From Deltaproteobacteria bacterium RIFCSPHIGHO2_02_FULL_40_11 (GTDB lineage: Bacteria; Bdellovibrionota; JACOXK01; 2-02-FULL-40-11), in contig MGRI01000043.1 of NCBI GenBank assembly GCA_001798105.1, positions 1-7,480 on the forward strand: a stretch of DNA of 7,480 bases, read 5' to 3'. Of this stretch, positions 1-5,698 are shown piece after piece. The stretch's first letter is position 1, and the number at the start of each line of letters is the position of its first letter. Below the pieces are notes generated by a model. That model saw only the letters and a list, made by a program, of their open reading frames with translations, was not told the origin of the DNA and searched no databases. Position numbers and translations under genes: made by a program.

Positions 1-1149
1 AATAACGCATGCACCTGTAAGGGTTGCAAAATCCATCAGTAAATTTGGATTATAGTTTTTGTCCGCGTAAGCCATACCATCCGCCAATACAAGGCGTCCT
101 TCGGCGTCTGTATTTAAAATTTCAATGGTTTTTCCATTGTAAGCCGTAACAATATCACCAGGTACAGTTGCTTTTCCACTGGGCATGTTATTGGTGAGAC
201 ACAAAAATCCAATCACATTTACGGGTAAATTAAATTTCGCTGCCAAAATGGTAATGGCCAATACCGTTGCGGCGCCTGCCATATCCATTCGCATTTCATC
301 TAAGTTGGCAGCGGGTTTTAAAGAAATGCCGCCTGTATCAAAGGTAATTCCTTTTCCAACCAAGCAAACTGTTTTTGCATCTTTCACTTTGGATTTATGT
401 TCCAAAATCACAAAACGTGGAGGCGTGTCAGACGCTTGATTGACGGCTAAAAATGCACCAAACTTTTCTTTTTCAAGCTCTTTTTTACCCCAAACGGTTA
501 CTTTTAACCCAGCTTTTACGGCTTCTTCTTTTGCAAGATCCGCAAATTTTACAGAAGTTAAGTCATTATGTGGGGTATTCACGAGATCTCGCACCAAATT
601 ACAAGCATCAATATAATGATGTGCCTTGGAGATTCCTTTTTTACCATTTAAAAGGTGTTCAGGCGTATCGACGGCAATGGTAACCGATTTTACACCAGAA
701 TTTTCTTTCATTTTCTTTTTGTATTTATAAAAAGTATATAAAGGTAGAACCAAGGCTTCGGCGCTTACTTGAGACAAGGTATCTATCGCATATTTATCAT
801 GAAGCTCACAGCTTGAAAGATGGAACGTGAAAGAGAGAACGTTATTTTGTTTCAATGTGCTAGAAGCAGTAATCAAAGCCTCTCTCAGCCGATTTCTTCT
901 CATCTCATCTTTTTTACCAAGCCCTAAAAATAAAATACTGTCACTTTTTCCTACTTTTGCGTAGCGCACAAAAGCTACTTTTTTAAAACCACCATCAAAA
1001 ATATCTTCTTTTTGAAGTTTGGTTAAAAGCCCTTTTAAAAAGGCCCCATTTTTGGGAAGCTTTGGCTTTGTCCCTTGTTGATAAACGGGAATGATTAAAG
1101 TATGATCTTGAACACGATTGAGAGTAGCTTTTTGTATTTGTATTTTCAT
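1..1149 (-). CDS. pepA: Leucyl aminopeptidase (M17 family), 3' end missing
   Basis: Cytosolic two-metal aminopeptidase that removes N-terminal residues from peptides. The 383 codons present run open to the window edge; the family is usually about 480-500 residues, so roughly the last 100 are outside. The N-terminal non-catalytic domain spans about residues 1-165 and the catalytic domain follows. The metal ligands expected from E. coli PepA are all visible: K266 and D271 in GKGITFDTGG (265-274), D289 in RMDMAG, and D348 and E350 in the M17 signature NTDAEGRLVLAD (346-357), with the bicarbonate-binding arginine equivalent R352. K278 matches the second active-site lysine. The ATG at 1149 is the only sensible start: it has no Shine-Dalgarno, but a strong promoter ends 10 nt upstream. 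The gene is divergent from tRNA-Ser and apparently monocistronic at its 5' end. Family assignment is very secure; the physiological substrate is not readable from sequence. Confidence 0.97.
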   Translation of the reverse strand, partial: MKIQIQKATLNRVQDHTLIIPVYQQGTKPKLPKNGAFLKGLLTKLQKEDIFDGGFKKVAFVRYAKVGKSDSILFLGLGKKDEMRRNRLREALITASSTLKQNNVLSFTFHLSSCELHDKYAIDTLSQVSAEALVLPLYTFYKYKKKMKENSGVKSVTIAVDTPEHLLNGKKGISKAHHYIDACNLVRDLVNTPHNDLTSVKFADLAKEEAVKAGLKVTVWGKKELEKEKFGAFLAVNQASDTPPRFVILEHKSKVKDAKTVCLVGKGITFDTGGISLKPAANLDEMRMDMAGAATVLAITILAAKFNLPVNVIGFLCLTNNMPSGKATVPGDIVTAYNGKTIEILNTDAEGRLVLADGMAYADKNYNPNLLMDFATLTGACVI

Positions 1150-1159
1150 AATGCAAAGC

Positions 1160-1188
1160 ATTAAAGCGATTGCATGATCTTTTGTCAA
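1160..1188 (-). promoter_or_regulatory. Sigma70-type promoter of pepA, predicting a leaderless mRNA
   Basis: Read on the minus strand, a perfect -35 TTGACA (1188-1183) is followed by a 17-nt spacer and a -10 TTTAAT (1165-1160), which is 5 of 6 to TATAAT. The pepA ATG begins only 10 nt after the -10 box. Transcription starting the usual 6-8 nt downstream would leave a 5' leader of only about 2-4 nt, which agrees with the missing Shine-Dalgarno. The hexamer matches are read directly; the start of transcription is inferred. Confidence 0.72.
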
Positions 1189-1197
1189 TTAAGTTTT

Positions 1198-1284
1198 GGA
1201 GAGGTGACTGAGCGGTTGAAAGTGGCGGTCTCGAAAACCGTTAGGCCCGTAAGGGTCTCGGGAGTTCAAATCTCCCCCTCTCCG
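1198..1284 (+). tRNA. tRNA-Ser, anticodon CGA
   Basis: An 87-nt class II tRNA. The acceptor stem GGAGAGG (1198-1204) pairs perfectly with CCTCTCC (1277-1283), followed by discriminator G at 1284. The anticodon stem GCGGT/ACCGT (one G-U pair) encloses the loop CTCGAAA, giving anticodon CGA, which reads UCG serine codons. A long variable arm, GGCCC-GTAA-GGGTC, is the serine-type hallmark. The T arm is GGGAG-TTCAAAT-CTCCC. The sequence resembles E. coli tRNA-Ser(CGA). The 3' CCA is not encoded (AAT follows), so it must be added after transcription. The gene is divergent from pepA with only 48 bp between them. I could not find a convincing promoter for it there. Confidence 0.96.
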
Positions 1285-1286
1285 AA

Positions 1287-1305
1287 TCATTAGTTATTCT
1301 AATGA
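1287..1305 (+). other. Short perfect hairpin just after tRNA-Ser
   Basis: TCATTAG (1287-1293) and CTAATGA (1299-1305) form a perfect 7-bp stem around a 5-nt loop, starting 2 nt after the tRNA 3' end. The stem is AT-rich and is followed by GAATAC rather than a T-run, so it is a poor intrinsic terminator. It could mark the 3' boundary of the tRNA precursor or help processing. If it does not terminate, tRNA transcription would read into the small ORF and the symporter. Confidence 0.35.
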
Positions 1306-1306
1306 G

Positions 1307-1336
1307 AATACATTAAATCGAATAATTTTACATAAT
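1307..1336 (+). promoter_or_regulatory. Possible weak promoter for the small ORF and symporter
   Basis: A -10-like CATAAT (1331-1336, 5 of 6 to TATAAT) lies 18 nt after AATACA (1307-1312), which matches only 3 of 6 bases of TTGACA. A start near 1343 would give a leader of about 33 nt before the small ORF. The region is AT-rich, so a chance -10 match is easy; the alternative is read-through from the tRNA gene. Confidence 0.25.
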
Positions 1337-1361
1337 GATATTGGGGGGCTATTTTTCGGCC

Positions 1362-1367
1362 AGGAGG
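1362..1367 (+). promoter_or_regulatory. Consensus Shine-Dalgarno of the small ORF
   Basis: AGGAGG lies 8 nt before the ATG at 1376, which is optimal spacing. It is the main evidence that the 31-codon ORF is translated, because the minus-strand housekeeping genes in this window start without any such site. Confidence 0.7.
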
Positions 1368-1375
1368 AAGCAGTT

Positions 1376-1471
1376 ATGAGAAAATTATTTTTTGGTCTTT
1401 CGTTTCTAATCATGACCATCGTGCTCTTTATGACCATGCACGCTGAAGCCATGATGAAACCGCGCTGGTAG
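1376..1471 (+). CDS. 31-residue signal-peptide-like small protein or leader peptide
   Basis: I do not recognise this gene. It is a complete 31-codon ORF, ATG to TAG, with a consensus Shine-Dalgarno. The peptide starts MRK (basic n-region), continues with an uninterrupted hydrophobic stretch at residues 4-21 (rich in Phe, Leu, Ile, Met), then HAEA, which ends in an A-x-A signal peptidase I type site at 23-25. Only MMKPRW would remain after cleavage. So it looks like a secretion signal with almost nothing behind it. It may be a one-helix inner-membrane micropeptide, the source of a secreted hexapeptide, or a leader peptide for the symporter that starts 75 nt downstream in the same frame. There is no Cys, so it is not a lipoprotein. 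In-frame read-through meets TGA five codons later, so it is not simply a nonsense-broken longer gene. Translation is well supported; the function is unknown. Confidence 0.6.
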   Translation: MRKLFFGLSFLIMTIVLFMTMHAEAMMKPRW

Positions 1472-1496
1472 GATTTAGGAATCGTTTGACATCCAC

Positions 1497-1540
1497 AGCC
1501 TCGTATTGCATGGTTTGGGCGCAAGAACGCGTAGGAGGCT
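1497..1540 (+). promoter_or_regulatory. Inverted repeat masking the symporter Shine-Dalgarno
   Basis: AGCCTCGTA (1497-1505) is complementary to TAGGAGGCT (1532-1540) at 8 of 9 positions, with one G-G mismatch at 1503/1534. The symporter's AGGAGG (1533-1538, 8 nt before its ATG) lies wholly inside the right arm. The 26-nt loop can form a small inner GCG/CGC helix (1519-1521 with 1528-1530). Folding in the mRNA would block ribosome binding, which suggests translational control. The complementarity is seen; regulation is inferred. Confidence 0.4.
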
Positions 1541-1546
1541 TATCGG

Positions 1547-2788
1547 ATGAAAGAAAATAGCAATAAACTACTTTTTGGTATCTTCATTGGGGTTATTTTA
1601 GGGGGTATTTTTGGTGCGTTTTTTGGCCCTCAAGCAGTCACTTTAAAAATCTTTGGGGATCTCTTCTTAAATGCGTTAAAAATGCTTGTTGTTCCTTTGG
1701 TCTTCGTTTCTTTGGTTGTGGGTGTTACGAATATTGGAAATATTTCACAATTTGGAAAAGAAGGGGCATGGACGATTTTCTTTTATATGCTTACAACTGG
1801 AATCGCCGTTATTACCGGTATGATTTTAGTGAATATCATTCAGCCGGGCGTAGGGATGGACCTTTCTACAGCCTTAACGCCAGATAAAGTAAGCGGCACA
1901 GATTATTCTTTTATAAAAGTTTTAGAAGGCATTATTCCTGCTAATCTTTTTAAGTCCATGGTGGAGATGGATATTTTACCCATTATTTTCTTTGCGCTCT
2001 TTTTTGGAATTTGTCTCTCTCAGCTGGAAGCAAAAGGGAAAGTGGTTGTCGATTTTTTTAATCAAGCCAATGAAGTGATTTTAAAAATGGTAGGCTACAT
2101 TCTTTTGACAGCTCCTGTGGGGGTCTTTGCCTTGGTGGCAGCCAGACTGGGGGCTGCAGGTGGTGCGCATTTTTTTACAAATGAATTGCCTCGGGTTGGA
2201 AAATATAGCTTAACGGTTATTTTAGGCTTAGGGATTCATGGTGCCATAACGCTGCCCATTTTACTTTGGGCGGTGAGTGGCAGAAATCCATTTACCTATA
2301 TTAAAAACGTTTTAGAAGCTTTGCTTACAGCATTTTCTACGGCCAGTTCTTCCGCAACTTTGCCAGTTACGATGGATGCTGTTGAAGTGAAAAATAAAAT
2401 TTCTCCTAAAATTTCTGGTTTTGTTTTGCCTTTGGGAGCAACCATTAACATGGATGGTACGGCTTTGTACGAGGCTGTGGCCGCAATGTTTATTGCCCAA
2501 GCCTATGGCATCCATTTAAGTGCTTCTGCTCAAGTGATTATCTTTTTAACGGCAACTTTAGCGGCTATTGGTGCTGCGGGTATTCCACAAGCAGGGCTTG
2601 TCACGATGGTTATTGTTTTAAAATCTGTGGGGCTTCCTTTGGAAGGGATTGGGATGCTTTTAGCTGTTGATTGGTTTTTAGACCGCTGTAGAACAACAGT
2701 GAATGTTTTTGGAGATACCGTGGTTGCTGCAATGGTGGACAAACGCATTGATGGTAAAGCTAGTTTTTGGCAATGGTTAAGATCGTAA
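1547..2788 (+). CDS. gltP: DAACS-family sodium/proton:glutamate (dicarboxylate) symporter
   Basis: Inner-membrane secondary transporter of the dicarboxylate/amino acid:cation symporter family (SDF; GltPh, GltP, DctA), importing acidic amino acids or C4-dicarboxylates with Na+ or H+. At 413 residues it is full length. The sequence shows many hydrophobic segments and the family motifs in order: serine-rich hairpin STASSSATLP (264-273), NMDGT (301-305) for cation binding, GAAGIPQAG (342-350) for hairpin 2, and D375, D379, R382, T383 and N386 in the last helix. The last five correspond to D390, D394, R397, T398 and N401 of GltPh. An arginine at the R397 position favours an acidic substrate over neutral amino acids; glutamate/aspartate versus succinate cannot be settled, so the symbol is tentative. 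The ATG at 1547 has AGGAGG 8 nt upstream, partly hidden in an inverted repeat. The 3' end overlaps convergent comF by 29 nt. Confidence 0.93.
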   Translation: MKENSNKLLFGIFIGVILGGIFGAFFGPQAVTLKIFGDLFLNALKMLVVPLVFVSLVVGVTNIGNISQFGKEGAWTIFFYMLTTGIAVITGMILVNIIQPGVGMDLSTALTPDKVSGTDYSFIKVLEGIIPANLFKSMVEMDILPIIFFALFFGICLSQLEAKGKVVVDFFNQANEVILKMVGYILLTAPVGVFALVAARLGAAGGAHFFTNELPRVGKYSLTVILGLGIHGAITLPILLWAVSGRNPFTYIKNVLEALLTAFSTASSSATLPVTMDAVEVKNKISPKISGFVLPLGATINMDGTALYEAVAAMFIAQAYGIHLSASAQVIIFLTATLAAIGAAGIPQAGLVTMVIVLKSVGLPLEGIGMLLAVDWFLDRCRTTVNVFGDTVVAAMVDKRIDGKASFWQWLRS

Positions 2789-3359
2789 CAGAATTCGCCC
2801 CAGATTTTAAAAGCTGCGTTTTACATTTTTGAGTCGTCGTCCCCGTCGAAATCACATCGTCTAAAAGTAAAATATTTTTATTTTTGATTTTTTCTTTCTT
2901 TTCTACATGAAATACGTTGTTTAAATTTTTAAGTCTTTGGGTGCGAGACAATATTTGTTGCGGATGTGTGGGGACATGTTTTTTTAAAACATCGATATGC
3001 ATTGGAATTTTTGTTTTCTGTGACATTTCATTTAAAACCAAGACCATTTGATTATACTTTCTACTTTTAAGTCTTTGAAGATGAAGCGGAACAGGAATAA
3101 AGCAATCTGTGTTTTTAGGGATGAGCGGGATCAAAAACGTAGAAAATGTTTTGCTTAAGCCGTATCTGTTTTCAAATTTAAATTGATGAATCAGGTCTTT
3201 TAAAATGCCTTCATATTTTCCAAAACTAAGATGGGTGGGGTCAATGTTTGTGATGCGAAGGATTTTTAAACAACATGTTTTACAGACCGAATCTGTACTT
3301 TCTGTTTGGCAAGCGGCACAAAAACTCGGAAGAAAAACCTGTTTTAAGGTATTAAGCAA
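2760..3359 (-). CDS. comF: ComF-family phosphoribosyltransferase-like competence protein
   Basis: ComF (GntX-type) proteins are needed for DNA uptake in competent bacteria, probably helping ssDNA import and processing in the cytoplasm; the biochemical reaction is not settled. An N-terminal zinc ribbon is seen as CAAC and, nine residues on, CKTC, four cysteines. A central FIPVPLHLQRLKSRKYNQ motif and a TQRLKNLNNVF motif match the family. The C-terminal PRPP-binding loop is LLLDDVISTGTT. There is no in-frame ATG or GTG near the 5' end, so the start is TTG. I chose TTG at 3359: AGGA lies 10 nt upstream, gpmI is overlapped by only 8 nt, and the 199-residue protein begins about 12 residues before the first cysteine, as is usual. 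TTG at 3395 (211 residues, 44-nt overlap) is the alternative. It is the last gene of the operon and converges on the symporter. Family is confident, start moderate. Confidence 0.88.
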   Translation of the reverse strand: MLNTLKQVFLPSFCAACQTESTDSVCKTCCLKILRITNIDPTHLSFGKYEGILKDLIHQFKFENRYGLSKTFSTFLIPLIPKNTDCFIPVPLHLQRLKSRKYNQMVLVLNEMSQKTKIPMHIDVLKKHVPTHPQQILSRTQRLKNLNNVFHVEKKEKIKNKNILLLDDVISTGTTTQKCKTQLLKSGANSVTILTIAKN

Positions 3360-4872
3360 GAAGGTTTTTTCCTGTAACTTCTTTGGGGATGGCAAGCCCC
3401 ATAACTTTTAAAAGCGTTGGCATGACATCTGCCAAAATACCATTTTTGTAAGATTGTTTTTTAGCATTTGGAGACACATAATACAAAGGAACAGGGTTTG
3501 TGGTGTGGGCGGTATGAAGATCTCCTGTTTTGGGGTGAATCATTTGTTCAGCATTCCCATGATCTGCAGTAATCCATAAGTGTCCTTTTTTGTTTTGGGT
3601 GTCTTTTATAATTTTTTCAATACACCGATCTAAAATTTCTACGGCTTGGACGGTCGCCTTAAAGTTGCCTGTGTGGCCGACCATGTCAGCATTCGCAAAA
3701 TTTAAAATCATAAAATCTGATACCCCTTTTTTCAGATGATCAATGACATTTTTTGTAATCTCGTGGGCACTCATTTCGGGTTTTAAATCATAAGTGGGTA
3801 CGGCTCTTGTAGAAGGAATTAAAATGCGTTCTTCTCCTTGAAAAGGAGCCTCTCTCCCGCCATTAAAAAAATAAGTTACATGTGCATATTTTTCAGTTTC
3901 ACCAATATGAAGTTGGGTCCATCCTGCTTTGGAAACAATTTCTCCCATTACATTGGAAAGTGTTTGGGGCGGAAATAAAACGGGAAGCTTCAATTTACGA
4001 TCATAGTGTGTCATGATCACAAATTCTGAAAGGTTGATTTTTTTTCTTTGAAATTCCTGAAAAGAATCTTCTGTAAAGGCTCGCGTGAGCTGTCTGGCGC
4101 GGTCAGGGCGAAAATTAAAAAAGATAACAATGTCTTTATCTTGAATGACGCCTTCCGAATGAATAACGGTTGGCACAACAAATTCATCCGTTTCTCCTCT
4201 TTCAAAGGCAGCGTGAATGGCGGCCTTTGCTGAATTTGCTTTTTGGCCTTGGGCTTTTGTCATGGCAATGTAGGCTTTTTCAATTCTTTCCCATCGGGTA
4301 TCGCGATCCATGGCATAAAATCGTCCCGAAAGTGTTGCGATTTTTCCACAGTTTAGTTCTTTTAATTTTTTCTCAAGTTCTTCAATGTATTTGGGGGAGC
4401 TTTTGGGAGGGGTATCCCTTCCATCTAAAAAGGCATGAATAAAAATATTTTGAATTTCATTTTCTGTTGCAGCTTTTAAGAGCGTGTAAAGATGTGTATT
4501 AAAACTATGAACCCCGCCATCGGATAAAAGCCCTATAAAATGAAGTTTGGAATTTTCTTTTTTCACTTTTTTAAAAGCGGTTTGTAAAATGGGATTTTTA
4601 AAAAGGGCGCCTGTTTCAATGGCTTTTTGAATGCGAACAGAATCTTGGTCTACAATTCGTCCTGCCCCCAAATTTGTATGTCCCACTTCGGAATTTCCCA
4701 TAATGCCTTTGGGTAGGCCCACCTCTAGGCCACTGGCTTGAAGTTGGCTATAGCCCAAGCTTTCTAATTTTCGAAAGGTTGGCGCTGTTGCCAATTGAAT
4801 GGCATTGCCTTTGGATTTGGGGGCAATGCCGAATCCATCCAAGACCACTAAAATGTAGGGGGTTTTAGGCAT
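3352..4872 (-). CDS. gpmI: 2,3-bisphosphoglycerate-independent phosphoglycerate mutase
   Basis: Cytosolic glycolytic/gluconeogenic enzyme that interconverts 3- and 2-phosphoglycerate through a phosphoserine intermediate and two Mn2+ ions; an alkaline phosphatase superfamily member. At 506 residues it is full length. The N-terminal VVLDGFG carries D12; the nucleophile is S61 in MGNSEVGHTNLGAGR. Known Mn ligands map to D396 and H400 (NADMVGH), D437 and H438 (TADHGNAEQM) and H456 (TAHTTNP), so the catalytic set is complete. The phosphotransferase (substrate-binding) domain lies in between, with HAFLDGRDTPP (146-156) and FNFRPDRAR (252-260). The ATG at 4872 gives the canonical N-terminus and overlaps rlmH by 8 nt (ATGCCTAA), suggesting translational coupling; no Shine-Dalgarno is visible. 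gpmI next to rlmH is an arrangement I associate with Alphaproteobacteria. No sign of decay. Confidence 0.98.
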   Translation of the reverse strand: MPKTPYILVVLDGFGIAPKSKGNAIQLATAPTFRKLESLGYSQLQASGLEVGLPKGIMGNSEVGHTNLGAGRIVDQDSVRIQKAIETGALFKNPILQTAFKKVKKENSKLHFIGLLSDGGVHSFNTHLYTLLKAATENEIQNIFIHAFLDGRDTPPKSSPKYIEELEKKLKELNCGKIATLSGRFYAMDRDTRWERIEKAYIAMTKAQGQKANSAKAAIHAAFERGETDEFVVPTVIHSEGVIQDKDIVIFFNFRPDRARQLTRAFTEDSFQEFQRKKINLSEFVIMTHYDRKLKLPVLFPPQTLSNVMGEIVSKAGWTQLHIGETEKYAHVTYFFNGGREAPFQGEERILIPSTRAVPTYDLKPEMSAHEITKNVIDHLKKGVSDFMILNFANADMVGHTGNFKATVQAVEILDRCIEKIIKDTQNKKGHLWITADHGNAEQMIHPKTGDLHTAHTTNPVPLYYVSPNAKKQSYKNGILADVMPTLLKVMGLAIPKEVTGKNLLA

Positions 4873-5299
4873 GATGATAGGGTTTTTTGTGTAAAATCAT
4901 GTAACTCCGATAAAGTTGTTCTAAAAGAAGCTCTGGGACCATTTCATGGTTTAACGTTAGTTTTGATAAAGAAAGACTCATTTTAGAGTTTGGGTGTTTT
5001 GAAAATCCGTAGGGTCCTCCAATGGCAAACGTCACCTCTTTTTTAGAGGTAAAAATAACGGGTTCTAATTTTCCCGCAAGTTCTACAGATGAAAATTCTT
5101 TTCCTGTTTCTTCTAAGGTAATTAAAAAAGAAGATGCCGCATATTGATCGCATAACACTTTAAAGCGATCTTCATTTTTGGCTTCCATAAAGTGGATGTG
5201 ACAATAAGGGGTTAATTTTTGAATATAATATTCAACGCTATCTTTAAAAAAGGGATGTTTTAATTTTTGTCCAATCAATAAGTTTACGAGGTTTTTCAT
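4865..5299 (-). CDS. rlmH: 23S rRNA pseudouridine-1915 N3-methyltransferase
   Basis: SPOUT-fold SAM-dependent methyltransferase that methylates pseudouridine 1915 in helix 69 of 23S rRNA on the assembled 70S ribosome; it normally works as a dimer. The 144-residue product is slightly shorter than the E. coli enzyme (155). The knotted SAM-binding core is seen as FAIGGPYGFS (91-100), matching the family's IGGPEGLS. The C-terminus LYRSYMILHKKPYHHA matches LYRAWSITTNHPYHRE of E. coli. I chose the ATG at 5299: it aligns with the first beta strand and lies 4 nt after the rsfS stop. An upstream in-frame ATG at 5347 would add 16 atypical basic residues and overlap rsfS by 44 nt. An AAGGA precedes that ATG, but it is part of the conserved rsfS DLEGLW codons. 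The stop overlaps the start of gpmI. Confidence 0.93.
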   Translation of the reverse strand: MKNLVNLLIGQKLKHPFFKDSVEYYIQKLTPYCHIHFMEAKNEDRFKVLCDQYAASSFLITLEETGKEFSSVELAGKLEPVIFTSKKEVTFAIGGPYGFSKHPNSKMSLSLSKLTLNHEMVPELLLEQLYRSYMILHKKPYHHA

Positions 5300-5303
5300 A
5301 AGT

Positions 5304-5696
5304 TTATTTTCTATAGGATTTAGGAATCGAAACCTCAGGCGCTTCATTCCAGAGTCCTTCTAAGTCATAAAACTCTCGAATATATTCATAAAAAACATGA
5401 ATAATCACACCGTGAAAATCTACAAGAATCCATTTTCCACTTTCATAGCCCTCCAGTCCCACGGGTAAAATGTTTTCATGGGTTTTAAATGTTTCCAAAA
5501 TATGATCTGCGATGGTTTGCGCATGTTTGAAAGACGTTGATGAGCAAATTAAAACATAATCGTGCAGTCCCTTCCAGGGGCGAATATCCATAAGACGCAG
5601 ATTAAAGGCTTTTTTATCCAGGGCGAGTTTTGCGCATAACAGTGCCAGCTCTTTTGAAGTCTTAGATTTTGTTTTTTTAGCAGCCAAGTGTGACAT
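5304..5696 (-). CDS. rsfS: Ribosomal silencing factor RsfS
   Basis: RsfS (Iojap/YbeB family) binds ribosomal protein L14 on the large subunit and blocks joining with the 30S subunit, lowering translation when nutrients run short. The 130 residues are close to or slightly longer than typical bacterial members. Family motifs are visible: HDYVLICSSTSFKHAQTIAD (45-64), the GYESGKWILVDF stretch (83-94) followed by VIIHVF, and REFYDLEGLW (107-116). The first 13 residues are lysine-rich and extra, and the tail after LW is short. The ATG at 5696 is 2 nt downstream of the nadD stop, with no Shine-Dalgarno, so expression is probably coupled to nadD. The nadD-rsfS-rlmH order is widespread in bacteria and strengthens all three calls. 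Confidence 0.95.
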   Translation of the reverse strand: MSHLAAKKTKSKTSKELALLCAKLALDKKAFNLRLMDIRPWKGLHDYVLICSSTSFKHAQTIADHILETFKTHENILPVGLEGYESGKWILVDFHGVIIHVFYEYIREFYDLEGLWNEAPEVSIPKSYRK

Positions 5697-5698
5697 GG

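Noticed and set aside
185..683. Plus-strand ORFs opposite pepA
   Set aside because: They are shadows of a clearly coding M17 peptidase frame with all catalytic residues intact.
1299..1318. Fur-box-like run around AATGAGAAT before the small ORF
   Set aside because: By eye about 10 of 19 positions match the Fur consensus, and nothing in the neighbourhood concerns iron. AT-rich DNA gives such matches easily.
1486..1515. TTGACA at 1486-1491 as a private promoter for the symporter
   Set aside because: No acceptable -10 lies 16-18 nt downstream; the best, CATGGT, matches only half of TATAAT.
1294..1524. 76-codon minus-strand ORF across the tRNA-symporter interval
   Set aside because: It runs antisense to the small ORF, has no family resemblance I can see, and the plus-strand ORF has far better initiation evidence.
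1474..1560. Alternative open frame after the small ORF, as if it were frameshifted from a longer protein
   Set aside because: It is only about 28 codons, shows no recognisable motif, and ends inside the symporter start; there is no evidence of a broken longer gene.
4017..4442. ORFs in other frames inside gpmI
   Set aside because: They overlap an intact, fully conserved GpmI frame and show no motifs of their own.
5300..5347. Longer rlmH start at 5347
   Set aside because: The added residues do not fit the family N-terminus, and the AAGGA before it is explained by conserved rsfS codons.
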